A DNA stretch of 22,963 nt from Candidatus Gottesmanbacteria bacterium (GCA_016182725.1 JACPFZ010000012.1:10790-33752), one strand, 5' to 3'. Shown: positions 13,646 through 20,560, counted from the first letter of the stretch. The notes: generated from the sequence alone by a model not told the origin. Numbers and translations: made by a program.

Positions 13646-14078
13646 TCAGGTGCTTGTTGACTCCAACATTTTTCTCCGTCTCTTTGTGCGCGATGACGAA
13701 CAGAAATGGAAAGACAGCATGCGCGTATTGCAGAGCATAGCAGAGAAGCAGATTATGGCTTACATTCCAACGCTTGTTGCCGCAGAAGTCACCTTCGTGT
13801 TAACCTCTTTTTATCGATTTGAAAAACCTCGGGTTGTCCAAGCCACAAAAAGCATGATATCGATATCCAATCTGAAGATGCTGGATGATCTTTCCGTGGC
13901 ACGCGCGACGCAGCTATATGAAGAACACAACATAAAGTTTACCGATTGTCTCTTGGCATCATCCGTTCTCCTCCAGAGTGGTCAGGCGGCAATGCTTTCG
14001 TATGATCATGATTTTGATACACTCGGCATCCGTCGTTTAGAGCCAGGCGACGTGTTGAAACAATTAAAACAATCGTAG
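13629..14078 (+). CDS. PIN-domain ribonuclease toxin (second pair)
   Basis: About 149 residues using the ATG at 13629, which overlaps the antitoxin's last codons by 17 bp; the frame is open further upstream, but MGVPNSQVLVDSNIFLRLF is the natural PIN start. Acidic residues: D in VLVDSNIF (about 10), E in LVAAEVTFVL (about 54), D in FTDCLLASSVL (about 112) and SYDHDFD near 130. A Mg-dependent RNase of VapC type, with its target unknown. The overlap implies coupled translation with the antitoxin, opposite to the one-base gap in the first pair. Confidence 0.88.
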   Translation: MGVPNSQVLVDSNIFLRLFVRDDEQKWKDSMRVLQSIAEKQIMAYIPTLVAAEVTFVLTSFYRFEKPRVVQATKSMISISNLKMLDDLSVARATQLYEEHNIKFTDCLLASSVLLQSGQAAMLSYDHDFDTLGIRRLEPGDVLKQLKQS

Positions 14079-14095
14079 AAATTAACCTCATTTAG

Positions 14096-14101
14096 TACAA
14101 T
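14096..14101 (+). promoter_or_regulatory. -10 element directly upstream of tgt
   Basis: TACAAT ends seven bases before the ATG at 14109, giving a predicted start at the A of the ATG or one base before it. No convincing -35 is seen. This fits the leaderless pattern found at other operon starts here. Confidence 0.45.
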
Positions 14102-14108
14102 ATCACCT

Positions 14109-15359
14109 ATGGCTCCGTTTCGGTTTGAACTTCTCCATCAGGATAAAAAGAGTAGGGCACGATTAGGTCGGATTCACACGCCGCATGGGGATATTCAAAC
14201 GCCGGCGTTTGTAGCGGTTGGGACGCAAGGATCGGTGAAATCCCTGACGCCGGATGAATTAAAAGACCTTGGCGTTGACGTCTTTATGGTAAATACGTAC
14301 CACATGTACTTGAGACCAGGGATGGATGTCATGAAAAAAGTCGGGGGTCTCCATGCGTTTATGGGTTGGAATAAGCCAATTATGACGGATAGCGGCGGAT
14401 TCCAGGTGTTTTCATTGGCGAGGAAAAAATATTTAGCTTCCGATACCGGGAATCAAAGTATCAAAATAGATCATCCATTGGTAAAAATTACTGAAGACGG
14501 GGTGGAGTTTCGATCTCACTGGGATGGCAGCAAGCATCTGTTCACCCCGAAATTTTCCATGGAACTCCAGTGGCTGATGGGTGCGGATATTCACATTGCG
14601 TTTGACGACTGCACGCCGTATCCCGTGACGTTTCCTCAAGCGAAAAAATCTATGGAACGTACGCACCGGTGGGCGAAGGAAAGTTTAAAAGCGCATAGAC
14701 ACCTCCGAGGTGTCAAAGTCTTCACCTCGGAGGTGAGTGGGAACCACTATCAGGCGCTGTACGGCTCAATTCAAGGGAGCATATTTGAAAAGTTACGCAA
14801 ACAGTCGGCAAAAGTTATTTCCGGTATGGATTTTGACGGGATCGCCATAGGCGGCGTCTCGGTGGGAGAAGGTAAAAAGGAAATGGTCCAGGTGCTGGAT
14901 TGGGTTACTCCTCTTTTGCCCAAAGATACGCCGCGGCATGTATTGGGAGTAGGGGAGATTGATGATATCTTTGAGCTCGTTTCGCGAGGCATTGACACAT
15001 TTGACTGTGTGCAGCCGACCCGACTCGCTAGAATGGGAAGACTGCTCGTCGGGAATAAACAAATCTACAAATCCGACAAATCTACAAATAGAAAATTTGA
15101 AATAGATATTACGAAAAAAGAATATTCAAAAGACACAAAACCTATTGATGCGGCCTGTATGTGTTATACGTGCAAACATTTCTCCCGTGCGTACGTTCAC
15201 CATTTATTCCGCGTGCGCGAACTTCTCGTCTATCGTCTGGCAACGATTCACAATATTCACTTCATCAATACTCTTATGGAAGACATTCGTTCATCGATTG
15301 CAGACGGAACATTCCTTGAACTCACGCGCCAATACCTTTATCATAAACCCAGGGGGTGA
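14109..15359 (+). CDS. tgt: tRNA-guanine transglycosylase
   Basis: 416 residues, longer than the usual about 370-380. It exchanges guanine-34 of GUN-anticodon tRNAs for a queuine precursor. Signatures: MTDSGGFQVFSL with the catalytic-site Asp (about 94-105), ADIHIAFDDC (about 158-167), GIAIGGVSVGEGK (about 245-257), and the zinc site CMCYTC...H near 351-382. The extra length comes from three loop insertions: YLASDTGNQSIKIDHP after FSLARKK, HLRGVKVFTSEVSG after KAHR, and IYKSDKSTNRKFEID near 317-331. Each is encoded by a palindromic or dispersed repeat seen elsewhere in the window. A small gene follows with a likely coupled Shine-Dalgarno. Confidence 0.95.
   Translation: MAPFRFELLHQDKKSRARLGRIHTPHGDIQTPAFVAVGTQGSVKSLTPDELKDLGVDVFMVNTYHMYLRPGMDVMKKVGGLHAFMGWNKPIMTDSGGFQVFSLARKKYLASDTGNQSIKIDHPLVKITEDGVEFRSHWDGSKHLFTPKFSMELQWLMGADIHIAFDDCTPYPVTFPQAKKSMERTHRWAKESLKAHRHLRGVKVFTSEVSGNHYQALYGSIQGSIFEKLRKQSAKVISGMDFDGIAIGGVSVGEGKKEMVQVLDWVTPLLPKDTPRHVLGVGEIDDIFELVSRGIDTFDCVQPTRLARMGRLLVGNKQIYKSDKSTNRKFEIDITKKEYSKDTKPIDAACMCYTCKHFSRAYVHHLFRVRELLVYRLATIHNIHFINTLMEDIRSSIADGTFLELTRQYLYHKPRG
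14441..14465. repeat. Dispersed repeat shared by tgt and the hisS 3' end
   Basis: CGATACCGGGAATCAA at 14441-14456 is identical to 102-117 in the hisS C-terminal codons. After three differing bases both continue with ATCAAA. In tgt it encodes part of an insertion; in hisS, read on the other strand, it encodes the C-terminal tail. Confidence 0.7.
14698..14736. repeat. Paired palindromes inside tgt
   Basis: GACACCTCCGAGGTGTC (14698-14714) and TCACCTCGGAGGTGA (14722-14736) are each palindromic around one central base, and they are also inverted copies of each other. They encode HRHLRGVKVFTSEVS, an extra loop in the enzyme. Confidence 0.85.
15059..15089. repeat. ACAAATCTACAAATCCG repeat inside tgt
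   Basis: Two copies of ACAAATCTACAAAT joined by CCG. Same word family as the repeat between the MBL gene and dnaB (3737-3819). Translated in frame as QIYKSDKSTN. Confidence 0.75.
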
Positions 15360-15365
15360 TAGCCC

Positions 15366-15512
15366 ATGTTTGTATCAGGGGATAAATATAAATCGGAAAA
15401 GAAAAAATTGAAAAAATCCATACTCGAACAAAAAGCGAAGAAGCAACTCGGTACTTCCTCATGGCAACTGCCGCAGGTGGAGATTATCAAAAAGGGCAAG
15501 AAAGAGTGGTAG
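15366..15512 (+). CDS. Small lysine-rich protein, unknown function
   Basis: 48 codons from ATG 15366 to TAG 15510-15512, starting 6 bp after the tgt stop. AGGGGGTGA lies about 6 nt upstream and is a good Shine-Dalgarno. The product begins MFVSGDKYKSEKKKLKKS, is strongly basic in the first 27 residues, and ends with a hydrophobic-then-basic VEIIKKGKKEW. It may bind nucleic acid or ribosomes, but this is only inferred from charge. No family was recognised. Its position between tgt and the LCP-like gene, with coupled spacing, supports it being a real gene. Confidence 0.6.
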   Translation: MFVSGDKYKSEKKKLKKSILEQKAKKQLGTSSWQLPQVEIIKKGKKEW

Positions 15513-15546
15513 TTTTGGAAGTTCGGCAATGAGGGGTGAGAAACCT

Positions 15547-16512
15547 ATGGATAAGAGAAGAAAACGTCAACACTTCGGAGTACGCTTTCGATTACTCCTT
15601 GCGTTCATACCGGTTTTTTTAATTGTAGCAGGAGCCTTTTTCTGGTTTCGCTCCATGCAGGATATAGGCAACCGGATGACCGTCGTCATTGCCGCAGACC
15701 CGGCAGTTGTGTTGTCTTGGGATTCTCAGAATAATACGTTCACTATTCTTTCTTTGCGTTCTGATATGACCATAGAAGCGGTGCATGGCTACGGGCAATA
15801 TTCGCTTGAGTCGTTGTGGAAATTGGGTGTGTTGGAAGGGAAAGCGGGGACCGTCCTTGCGGAAAGCGTCGAGGAGTTGCTTGCTGTTCCGGTGCGTGAG
15901 TATATTGGCGCGAGAAGTCATGCGCTTTTAGAGAAAAAGGATCCTGTCGCTATGGTAAAGGAAATTTTTTCTCCGAGGAGTATTCTGGCGTTTCTCCGTG
16001 GTACGTATGCTACAAATATTTCGCCGATCTCGTTTTGGTCGCTTTCCTGGGCCATCTCGCAAACTCGTCCCGAAAATATTCGAACTATTGACCTTTCGAC
16101 TTCTGTGGGGGAACTATCCCTTCCGGACGGGTCTCTCGTGTACGTGGCTGACGTAAACCGCATGGATCAGAAAATCGGTGACAGGTTTGAAGATGAAGCA
16201 ATTCGTAAAGAGGCGCTCTCCGTTGCCGTTTTCAATACGACACCCGTGTCTTCTTTGGGCACCCGCGTTGCACGACTCATGGGACATGTGGGAATATTAG
16301 TCATCACCGTAGGAAATGACCGCCCACTGGTTGCCTCTTGTACGATGAGCGGGGAAAAAAAAGCATTAGAAAGCCAAACTGCCCAGATGGTACGAGAACT
16401 CTTCTCTGGATGTGAAGAAAAAGAGCCAACAGAAAGAGACCGGGCAGACCTTACCGTTCGCATAGGCACTACCTATCAAGCCCGTTTTTTGCCGTTTCGA
16501 CCAGCTCCTTAA
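15547..16512 (+). CDS. LCP/LytR C-terminal-like membrane protein
   Basis: About 321 residues from ATG 15547, preceded by GAGGGGTGAG; an upstream ATG at 15529 is less well placed. A basic N-terminus is followed by one membrane helix (LLLAFIPVFLIVAGAFFWF), so most of it is extracytoplasmic. The first domain (LSWDSQNNTFTILSLRSDMTIEAVHGYGQYSLESLWKLG) resembles the LytR-CpsA-Psr fold of cell-wall polymer transferases, but the SIPRD-like motif is degenerate. The end (ALSVAVFNTTPVSSLGTRVARLM...GILVITVGN) matches the LytR_C domain. It probably has a cell-envelope role, perhaps without transferase activity. Confidence 0.65.
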   Translation: MDKRRKRQHFGVRFRLLLAFIPVFLIVAGAFFWFRSMQDIGNRMTVVIAADPAVVLSWDSQNNTFTILSLRSDMTIEAVHGYGQYSLESLWKLGVLEGKAGTVLAESVEELLAVPVREYIGARSHALLEKKDPVAMVKEIFSPRSILAFLRGTYATNISPISFWSLSWAISQTRPENIRTIDLSTSVGELSLPDGSLVYVADVNRMDQKIGDRFEDEAIRKEALSVAVFNTTPVSSLGTRVARLMGHVGILVITVGNDRPLVASCTMSGEKKALESQTAQMVRELFSGCEEKEPTERDRADLTVRIGTTYQARFLPFRPAP

Positions 16513-16530
16513 GCCGCATCCCTAGCGGCT
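16512..16530. terminator. Hairpin between convergent genes
   Basis: AGCCGC (16512-16517) and GCGGCT (16525-16530) flank a 7-base loop, spanning the 9-bp gap and both stop regions of the convergent LCP-like and TPR genes. It may act as a shared two-way terminator; no T-run follows on either strand, so the call is weak. Confidence 0.4.
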
Positions 16531-17250
16531 CACTCCTTCTTCTTTGAGCTCTTCCTCGTCGTTTCCTTCGCCGGTTGGGTTCATGTCTGGTCCTTCGCTA
16601 CTTTCCGTACGGGTAAAAGGCAGGAAGCTTGCCGTATTGACAAAGGAGGGTTGGTTCGCAAATCGTTTTCCGCGGGAAACTTCTCGAATAAATACCACGA
16701 GTTGATTTTTCCCAATACTTTTGATGACCGCGTAATACTGGTTGCCTCCGGCTAAAAATTTAATGAGCTTAAACGAAAGATCATCGGGAAGTGCACCCAA
16801 ATAGACGCCATCGCTGGTGCGAATTTCTACATCGTGCCGCTTGGCTTTAAAAAAAACTTCTTGGCCTGCATGAAGTGCGGCAAGCGTGCGCTCCGGAGCA
16901 AGATTCACGAGTAGCACGATTTTCGTTTTTCCTGGTTCTTCAAGAAACATAAGGGGCGACACGTGATTTTTACTACTAACAGCCGCAGTTTTTCGTTTTA
17001 CCGAGGAAAGCTTTTTGATATTTTTTGTGGCGATTTGGTTATACCCATCTAGGAGCAATACCTTTTGATAAAACCGTTTTGCTCGTGCGGTGTCTCCTGT
17101 CTGAAAGTACGCAAATGCGAGACGATTGAGGGCATCAATATTGTTTTTATCTTCTTCAATAATTGCGGTGTTGATGCGGATAGCTTCGGGCCAATCCTGA
17201 ATGAGCGCTTTCGCTATTGCTTCCTGGGCACTCGGGGAAGGATCGGTCAT
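16522..17250 (-). CDS. TPR-repeat protein with a C-terminal beta-rich domain
   Basis: 242 residues. Two or three TPR-like helical repeats occupy about 8-85 (EAIRINTAIIEEDKNNIDALNRLAFAYFQTGDTARAKRFYQKVLLLD). A linker leads into a beta-rich domain (about 105-195: TLAALHAGQEVFFKAKRHDVEIRTSDGVYLGALPDDLSFKLIKFL) that resembles a HIRAN-like module. The end is acidic. It is probably a cytoplasmic protein-protein interaction factor. Its own leaderless-type promoter lies directly upstream and shares a 60-bp region with yebC. Confidence 0.75.
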   Translation of the reverse strand: MTDPSPSAQEAIAKALIQDWPEAIRINTAIIEEDKNNIDALNRLAFAYFQTGDTARAKRFYQKVLLLDGYNQIATKNIKKLSSVKRKTAAVSSKNHVSPLMFLEEPGKTKIVLLVNLAPERTLAALHAGQEVFFKAKRHDVEIRTSDGVYLGALPDDLSFKLIKFLAGGNQYYAVIKSIGKNQLVVFIREVSRGKRFANQPSFVNTASFLPFTRTESSEGPDMNPTGEGNDEEELKEEGVSR

Positions 17251-17257
17251 GAGCGAA

Positions 17258-17287
17258 AGTGTACCCTCTTTTCTTGAGAAAAGTCAA
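17258..17287 (-). promoter_or_regulatory. Promoter of the TPR gene
   Basis: On the minus strand TTGACT (17287-17282) and TACACT (17263-17258) are 18 bp apart, and the ATG at 17250 follows seven bases after the -10. Predicted transcript is leaderless. Confidence 0.65.
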
Positions 17288-17302
17288 GAAGGGAAGTACA
17301 AT
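17274..17302 (+). promoter_or_regulatory. Promoter of yebC
   Basis: TTGAGA (17274-17279) and TACAAT (17297-17302) are 17 bp apart, with the ATG eight bases later. Its -35 lies two bases from the -35 of the divergent TPR promoter; TTCTTGA (17271-17277) and TCAAGAA (17284-17290) form an inverted repeat across both. Confidence 0.7.
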
Positions 17303-17310
17303 ACGAACGT

Positions 17311-17859
17311 ATGTCCGGGCATTCTAAATGGTCAAAAGTAAAGCATCAGAAAGCCACGGTGGATGTTGTTCGCGGACAGGCGTTTACCAAAGCTTCTCAC
17401 GCCATCACAATTGCGGTCGCCGCCGCCGGTGGGGTAACGGATCCTGCAATGAATTCCCGCCTCCGTTTGGCAATCGAAAAAGCTCGGGAACTCAATATGC
17501 CCAAAGACAGGATTGAGCGGGCAATTGCGAAAGGAAAAGGCGAGGGAGGGGATACCCGTGAGTCCGTATGGTATGAAGGGTACGGACCGGGTGGCGTGGC
17601 CTTTTTGGTTGAAAGTGCTACCGATAACCGGCTGCGTACCGCTAGCGCGATCAAACATATCTTCGATCGGTTCGGTGGAACACTCGCCGGGCCCGGGGCT
17701 GTTTCCTTTCTGTTTACTAAAAAAGCTGACGGAGAATTTATCGTACGTCCCTATAGCGGGGTTACTCCTGATGAGGAAAACCGGCAAAAAGCTCACAAGC
17801 TTGAAGAAGAGTTACGTGTACTTCCTGATGTGCAACGGATATATACCAATCTACCATGA
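17311..17859 (+). CDS. yebC: YebC/PmpR-family protein, shortened
   Basis: 182 residues. The N-terminal MSGHSKWSKVKHQKATVDVVRGQAFTK and the segments LRLAIEKARELNMPKDRIERAI, WYEGYGPGGVAFLVE and TDNRLRTASAIKHIF are classic YebC. Members act on translation of proline-rich stalls or as DNA-binding regulators. Family length is about 240, and the middle domain between the GPGAVSFLF strand and the final helix-strand (HKLEEELRVLPDVQRIYTN) is reduced to about 25 residues, so some 55-60 residues are missing without a frameshift. It leads an operon with the DUF5656-like gene, overlapping it by ATGA. Confidence 0.9.
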   Translation: MSGHSKWSKVKHQKATVDVVRGQAFTKASHAITIAVAAAGGVTDPAMNSRLRLAIEKARELNMPKDRIERAIAKGKGEGGDTRESVWYEGYGPGGVAFLVESATDNRLRTASAIKHIFDRFGGTLAGPGAVSFLFTKKADGEFIVRPYSGVTPDEENRQKAHKLEEELRVLPDVQRIYTNLP

Positions 17860-18692
17860 AAAAGATCAGGGAATCCATGACGCGTCGGTTGAAGCGGTGG
17901 AATCGGCATTTTTCCCTTTCTAAGCGCCAGCAGTTCGTGGGTATCACGGCAATTTTGACCATTGGACTTTTGCTCACACAGCTGGTTTCGACGGAACTTC
18001 GGTACACCATGGTATTATTCCTTGCGGCAGCAGCCTATATACTGAGTGCCTTTAGTCTTCGTGATGACCTTTCTGGAATTGAATGGATGACGCTTCTTGT
18101 CCTTCCTACTGCCTACACTGCCGCAATTGCGCTTTTTTATTTTTTACTTCCCGTGCGATGGCTGACCAGAATTCCTGTCGCTGCATTTTATGCCGTAGGA
18201 ATGTATGCGCTTCTTCTGACGGAAAACATTTATAATGTTGCTGCCGAGCGAACTATTGCGCTTCTTCGCGCCGCTCATAGCGTGGGGTTCCTTCTCACCT
18301 TGGTAACCTATTTTCTTCTTCTGCAAACGATTTTGTCGTTTCATTTCTATGCACCCGTGAGTGTCGTTGCCACCGGTATGGTCAGTTTTTTTCTCGCTTT
18401 TCAATTTCTGTGGGCGATTGAACTGGAATCCCGAGTAAACCAAAGACTGGTGCATGTAAGTGTTTTACTGTCTGTCGTATTTGCCCAGCTTGCGTGGGTA
18501 TTTTCCTTTTGGCCGGTTTCGCAGGTTTTACAGGCGTTGTTTATTACTACCTGTTTTTACAGCATGGTAGGGATGGCGCAGCAGTACTTGGTAGAACGGC
18601 TATACAAAAAAATTGTTATTGAATTTATGATGGTCACCGTATTAGTATTTATTATTGTATTTTTAGCAACCCACTGGCGGGGAAATTTTTAA
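17856..18692 (+). CDS. Polytopic membrane protein (DUF5656-like)
   Basis: 278 residues overlapping the yebC stop by four bases. A basic N-terminus (MKKIRESMTRRLKRWNRHF) is followed by about eight to nine hydrophobic helices through to the end, with short loops. LVLPTAYTAAIALFYFLLP and AFYAVGMYALLLTENIYNVAAERTIALLRAAHSVGFLLTL resemble the DUF5656 family described from CPR bacteria. Its function is unknown. Sharing an operon with yebC may be meaningful but gives no specific role. Confidence 0.7.
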   Translation: MKKIRESMTRRLKRWNRHFSLSKRQQFVGITAILTIGLLLTQLVSTELRYTMVLFLAAAAYILSAFSLRDDLSGIEWMTLLVLPTAYTAAIALFYFLLPVRWLTRIPVAAFYAVGMYALLLTENIYNVAAERTIALLRAAHSVGFLLTLVTYFLLLQTILSFHFYAPVSVVATGMVSFFLAFQFLWAIELESRVNQRLVHVSVLLSVVFAQLAWVFSFWPVSQVLQALFITTCFYSMVGMAQQYLVERLYKKIVIEFMMVTVLVFIIVFLATHWRGNF

Positions 18693-18912
18693 TGATATAG
18701 TTTGATATAGGTATGTGGATAACTAAAATTATAGGTTAAGTGATGCGAGAGATAATTCTTTTCACGACGTCAGGCGAAGCCTGATTTCACAGCCTTAGAG
18801 TAGCCTCAACCCCTCTGTGCTCTGATTGAGTACACAATGTGTGCGGAAAACAGAGCCTTTAGATTGTTACTACGCTCTAAACGAGACATCTCCCTAAAAA
18901 CATTTTTCTGAA

Positions 18913-18955
18913 TTTCAGCCTCAAAAATTATAGTTTGGAGCATACTATCAAGCTA
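18913..18955. repeat. 43-nt imperfect direct repeat, copy 1
   Basis: Matches 19029-19071 at 31 of 43 positions, with the shared words TCAAAAAT, AGTTT, GAGCATA and GCTA. The two copies are 116 nt apart within the hairpin-rich region. Confidence 0.6.
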
Positions 18956-19028
18956 AAAATGACCGAAAGTTTCGGTTATTCGACATCTACCAGTTGATGA
19001 GAGCGAGTGCTAATTCCAAATGTTGTCT

Positions 19029-19071
19029 TATTAGCTTCAAAAATGTAAGTTTAGAGCATATTAATGCGCTA
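19029..19071. repeat. 43-nt imperfect direct repeat, copy 2
   Basis: Partner of 18913-18955. It ends 10 nt before the multi-stem junction that starts at 19082. Confidence 0.6.
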
Positions 19072-19434
19072 CCTAGAGAAGTGGAGAAAGAACCCGAAAG
19101 AGGGTTGCCTGCACACTACTGTAGGCTCATTGCGCCCGCATTCTTTCGGCAGGCTTCTCCAGAGAGACCATCACGTCCGCACCTCTCTCGCGGTTTTCTT
19201 TCTCTTCACTCCGGTTGCGAGTCGCAAGAGATTTAGATTTAACTCTTATATGCTCGCATCTGGGGATCGAAATCATAAACGACGCACAATAATACTTTTG
19301 CGACGTGCACAAGAGTGTACGTCTGCAAAAGTATACGTCCATTATTACGACGCCGCTTTCGCGTCATCGCAAAATGGACTTTTAATTCTATTTTTGATTC
19401 GTCGCGTTTATATTTCTCTTTCTTTTCTGGTCTC

Positions 19435-19468
19435 TATTCGTAATTCATAAATCATAAATCGTAATTCT
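19435..19468. repeat. AT-rich dispersed repeat in the non-coding region
   Basis: ATTCGTAATTCATAAATC followed by ATAAATCGTAATTCTTG. Reverse-strand relative of the repeats in the pseudouridine synthase gene (11014 and 11321). Confidence 0.7.
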
Positions 19469-19528
19469 TGTTTTACCTGTCAGGACAATCTCTATACCAT
19501 TTCCTGTGGTTTTGAGGATGAACAATCA

Positions 19529-19559
19529 GCCGTCTTAGGTATGCAAAAGCCGTCCTAGG
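19529..19559. repeat. Short direct repeat AGCCGTC(T/C)TAGGT
   Basis: Two copies, 18 bp apart, differing at one base, in the non-coding region downstream of the TIM-barrel gene. Confidence 0.7.
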
Positions 19560-19576
19560 TCAATACAGAGGTTTAC

Positions 19577-19598
19577 TCAGCACGCATCGTTGCTGAGC
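19577..19598. terminator. Hairpin after the TIM-barrel gene
   Basis: CTCAGCA and TGCTGAG flank an 8-base loop, directly abutting the stop codon of the minus-strand gene. No clear U-run follows, so terminator function is uncertain. Confidence 0.4.
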
Positions 19599-20509
19599 TA
19601 CATTTTGATGAGTTGTTGGAGTAAAAAAAAGTTTTTTGGATGATCAGCGACCGGTTCAACAATGGCCCAGACATCGTCGCGGTTGGCAAAAAGCTTCAAT
19701 AATTGTTTCAGTTCTTTTTTATTCGGAATTGCCTGGTCAGTATTGAGTAACGGATTATCCAGATGATCATGGAAATCCGTGCCGTTATATGGCGGTATCA
19801 GAAACCCTACATGGATCAGTCGGGTTTGTGGCGCAAGTGTTTTGGTTGTTTCAAAAACAACATTGGCAACATCTGTCCGATTATCGCTTATCACATTTGC
19901 GGCAGTATGGCAAAGATCATTGGCAATCCATAGACCTTGGCCAGCGGCCTTTGTCAGCATTGCCACAGGCAATTCATAAGCATTTATCGTTCTGTTTTCT
20001 TTGCGGGCATTATGATCATACCAATCAGGAGTATTTCGTTGCGGCACGGTCTCTATGGTAAGGACTATGCCGCGGTTTGTTGCGTATTGATGGAGTGTTT
20101 GTGCATGTTCTAAAAAAAGCTGTTCTGACAGCGCAAAATCCACAGGTGGGGTCATTGGTTGAAGTTGATGTTTTGTAAAGTCAATCTTGCTTTTTGTTGC
20201 CATACCAGGATGAATGTTGACATAGGAAAACTTATTTTGGGCTGCTATGTCAATGGTTTTTTGTATGAGAACGAGCGAGCCGCGGATAAGCTGCGTATCG
20301 GGATATGCAAAGTTTGGAGCAGTACCGTTAGCCAATTGACCCCAGAAATGCAGGCCGACATCGATGTCGCGTTTTGTTATGAATGCAAAAAGATCGTCGT
20401 ATTGGGAAGCTTCATTGATATTAAACCAGACTTCGCAGTACGGGGCGCGGGTTTGCTCCAGATCGTGAAAGCTCTGTGGTTGTGGACCGACTTTGATGCC
20501 GAGTTTCAT
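19598..20509 (-). CDS. Sugar phosphate isomerase/epimerase-like TIM-barrel protein
   Basis: 303 residues of the xylose-isomerase-like/AP-endonuclease-2 TIM-barrel superfamily. Candidate metal ligands follow the superfamily order: GLHFWG (about 53-58), NIHPGMA (about 98-104), LTIETVP (about 150-156), NDLCHT (about 197-202), LIHVGF (about 235-240), the DFHDH segment (about 248-252) and the final VEP (about 285). Such proteins isomerise sugars or nick DNA at abasic sites; which applies here is unclear. The length and GxKVG start favour an isomerase-type role. An extended -10 lies six bases upstream. Confidence 0.72.
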   Translation of the reverse strand: MKLGIKVGPQPQSFHDLEQTRAPYCEVWFNINEASQYDDLFAFITKRDIDVGLHFWGQLANGTAPNFAYPDTQLIRGSLVLIQKTIDIAAQNKFSYVNIHPGMATKSKIDFTKHQLQPMTPPVDFALSEQLFLEHAQTLHQYATNRGIVLTIETVPQRNTPDWYDHNARKENRTINAYELPVAMLTKAAGQGLWIANDLCHTAANVISDNRTDVANVVFETTKTLAPQTRLIHVGFLIPPYNGTDFHDHLDNPLLNTDQAIPNKKELKQLLKLFANRDDVWAIVEPVADHPKNFFLLQQLIKM

Positions 20510-20515
20510 TTGTTG

Positions 20516-20524
20516 ATTATATCA
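20516..20524 (-). promoter_or_regulatory. Extended -10 promoter of the TIM-barrel gene
   Basis: On the minus strand TGATATAAT is a perfect extended -10 (TGnTATAAT). The ATG at 20509 follows six bases later, so the start site would be at the start codon. Confidence 0.65.
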
Positions 20525-20531
20525 AAAGCTC

Positions 20532-20560
20532 TTGACAAACCATATCAAGTCGTACATTGT
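20532..20560 (+). promoter_or_regulatory. Promoter of the Xer recombinase gene
   Basis: Consensus TTGACA (20532-20537), with CATTGT 17 bp downstream (20555-20560) or TACATT at a shorter spacing. The ATG is at 20578, with an AGGGA Shine-Dalgarno-like site in the leader. Confidence 0.5.

Larger units (their letters stand above)
18693..19597. other. 0.9-kb region without a credible gene, rich in hairpins and repeats
   Basis: No frame here has a plausible protein. From about 18770 to 19370 it holds many stems: TCAGGC-gaa-GCCTGA (18770-18784); nested TTAGAG (18795-18800)/CTCTAA (18875-18880) around CTCTGT (18813-18818)/ACAGAG (18850-18855); ACCGAAA-g-TTTCGGT (18962-18976); a junction made of TGGAGAA (19082-19088)/TTCTCCA (19155-19161), AACCC/GGGTT (19091-19106) and GCCTGC (19107-19112)/GCAGGC (19149-19154); TTGCGA-g-TCGCAA (19215-19227); and a 19-bp hairpin (19292-19310 with 19315-19334). 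It may be a long structured RNA. It lacks the hallmarks of RNase P RNA, tmRNA and SRP RNA that I looked for. Confidence 0.55.

Noticed and set aside
19064..19450. A 128-codon frame in the non-coding region
   Set aside because: It runs through several strong hairpins, has biased Arg/Ser/Leu composition, no ribosome site and no family resemblance.
18693..19597. RNase P RNA, tmRNA or SRP RNA
   Set aside because: The conserved GAGGAAAGTC-type core of RNase P, the tRNA-like ends of tmRNA and the GGAAG-type tetraloop region of SRP RNA were not found by eye. A covariance-model scan would be decisive.
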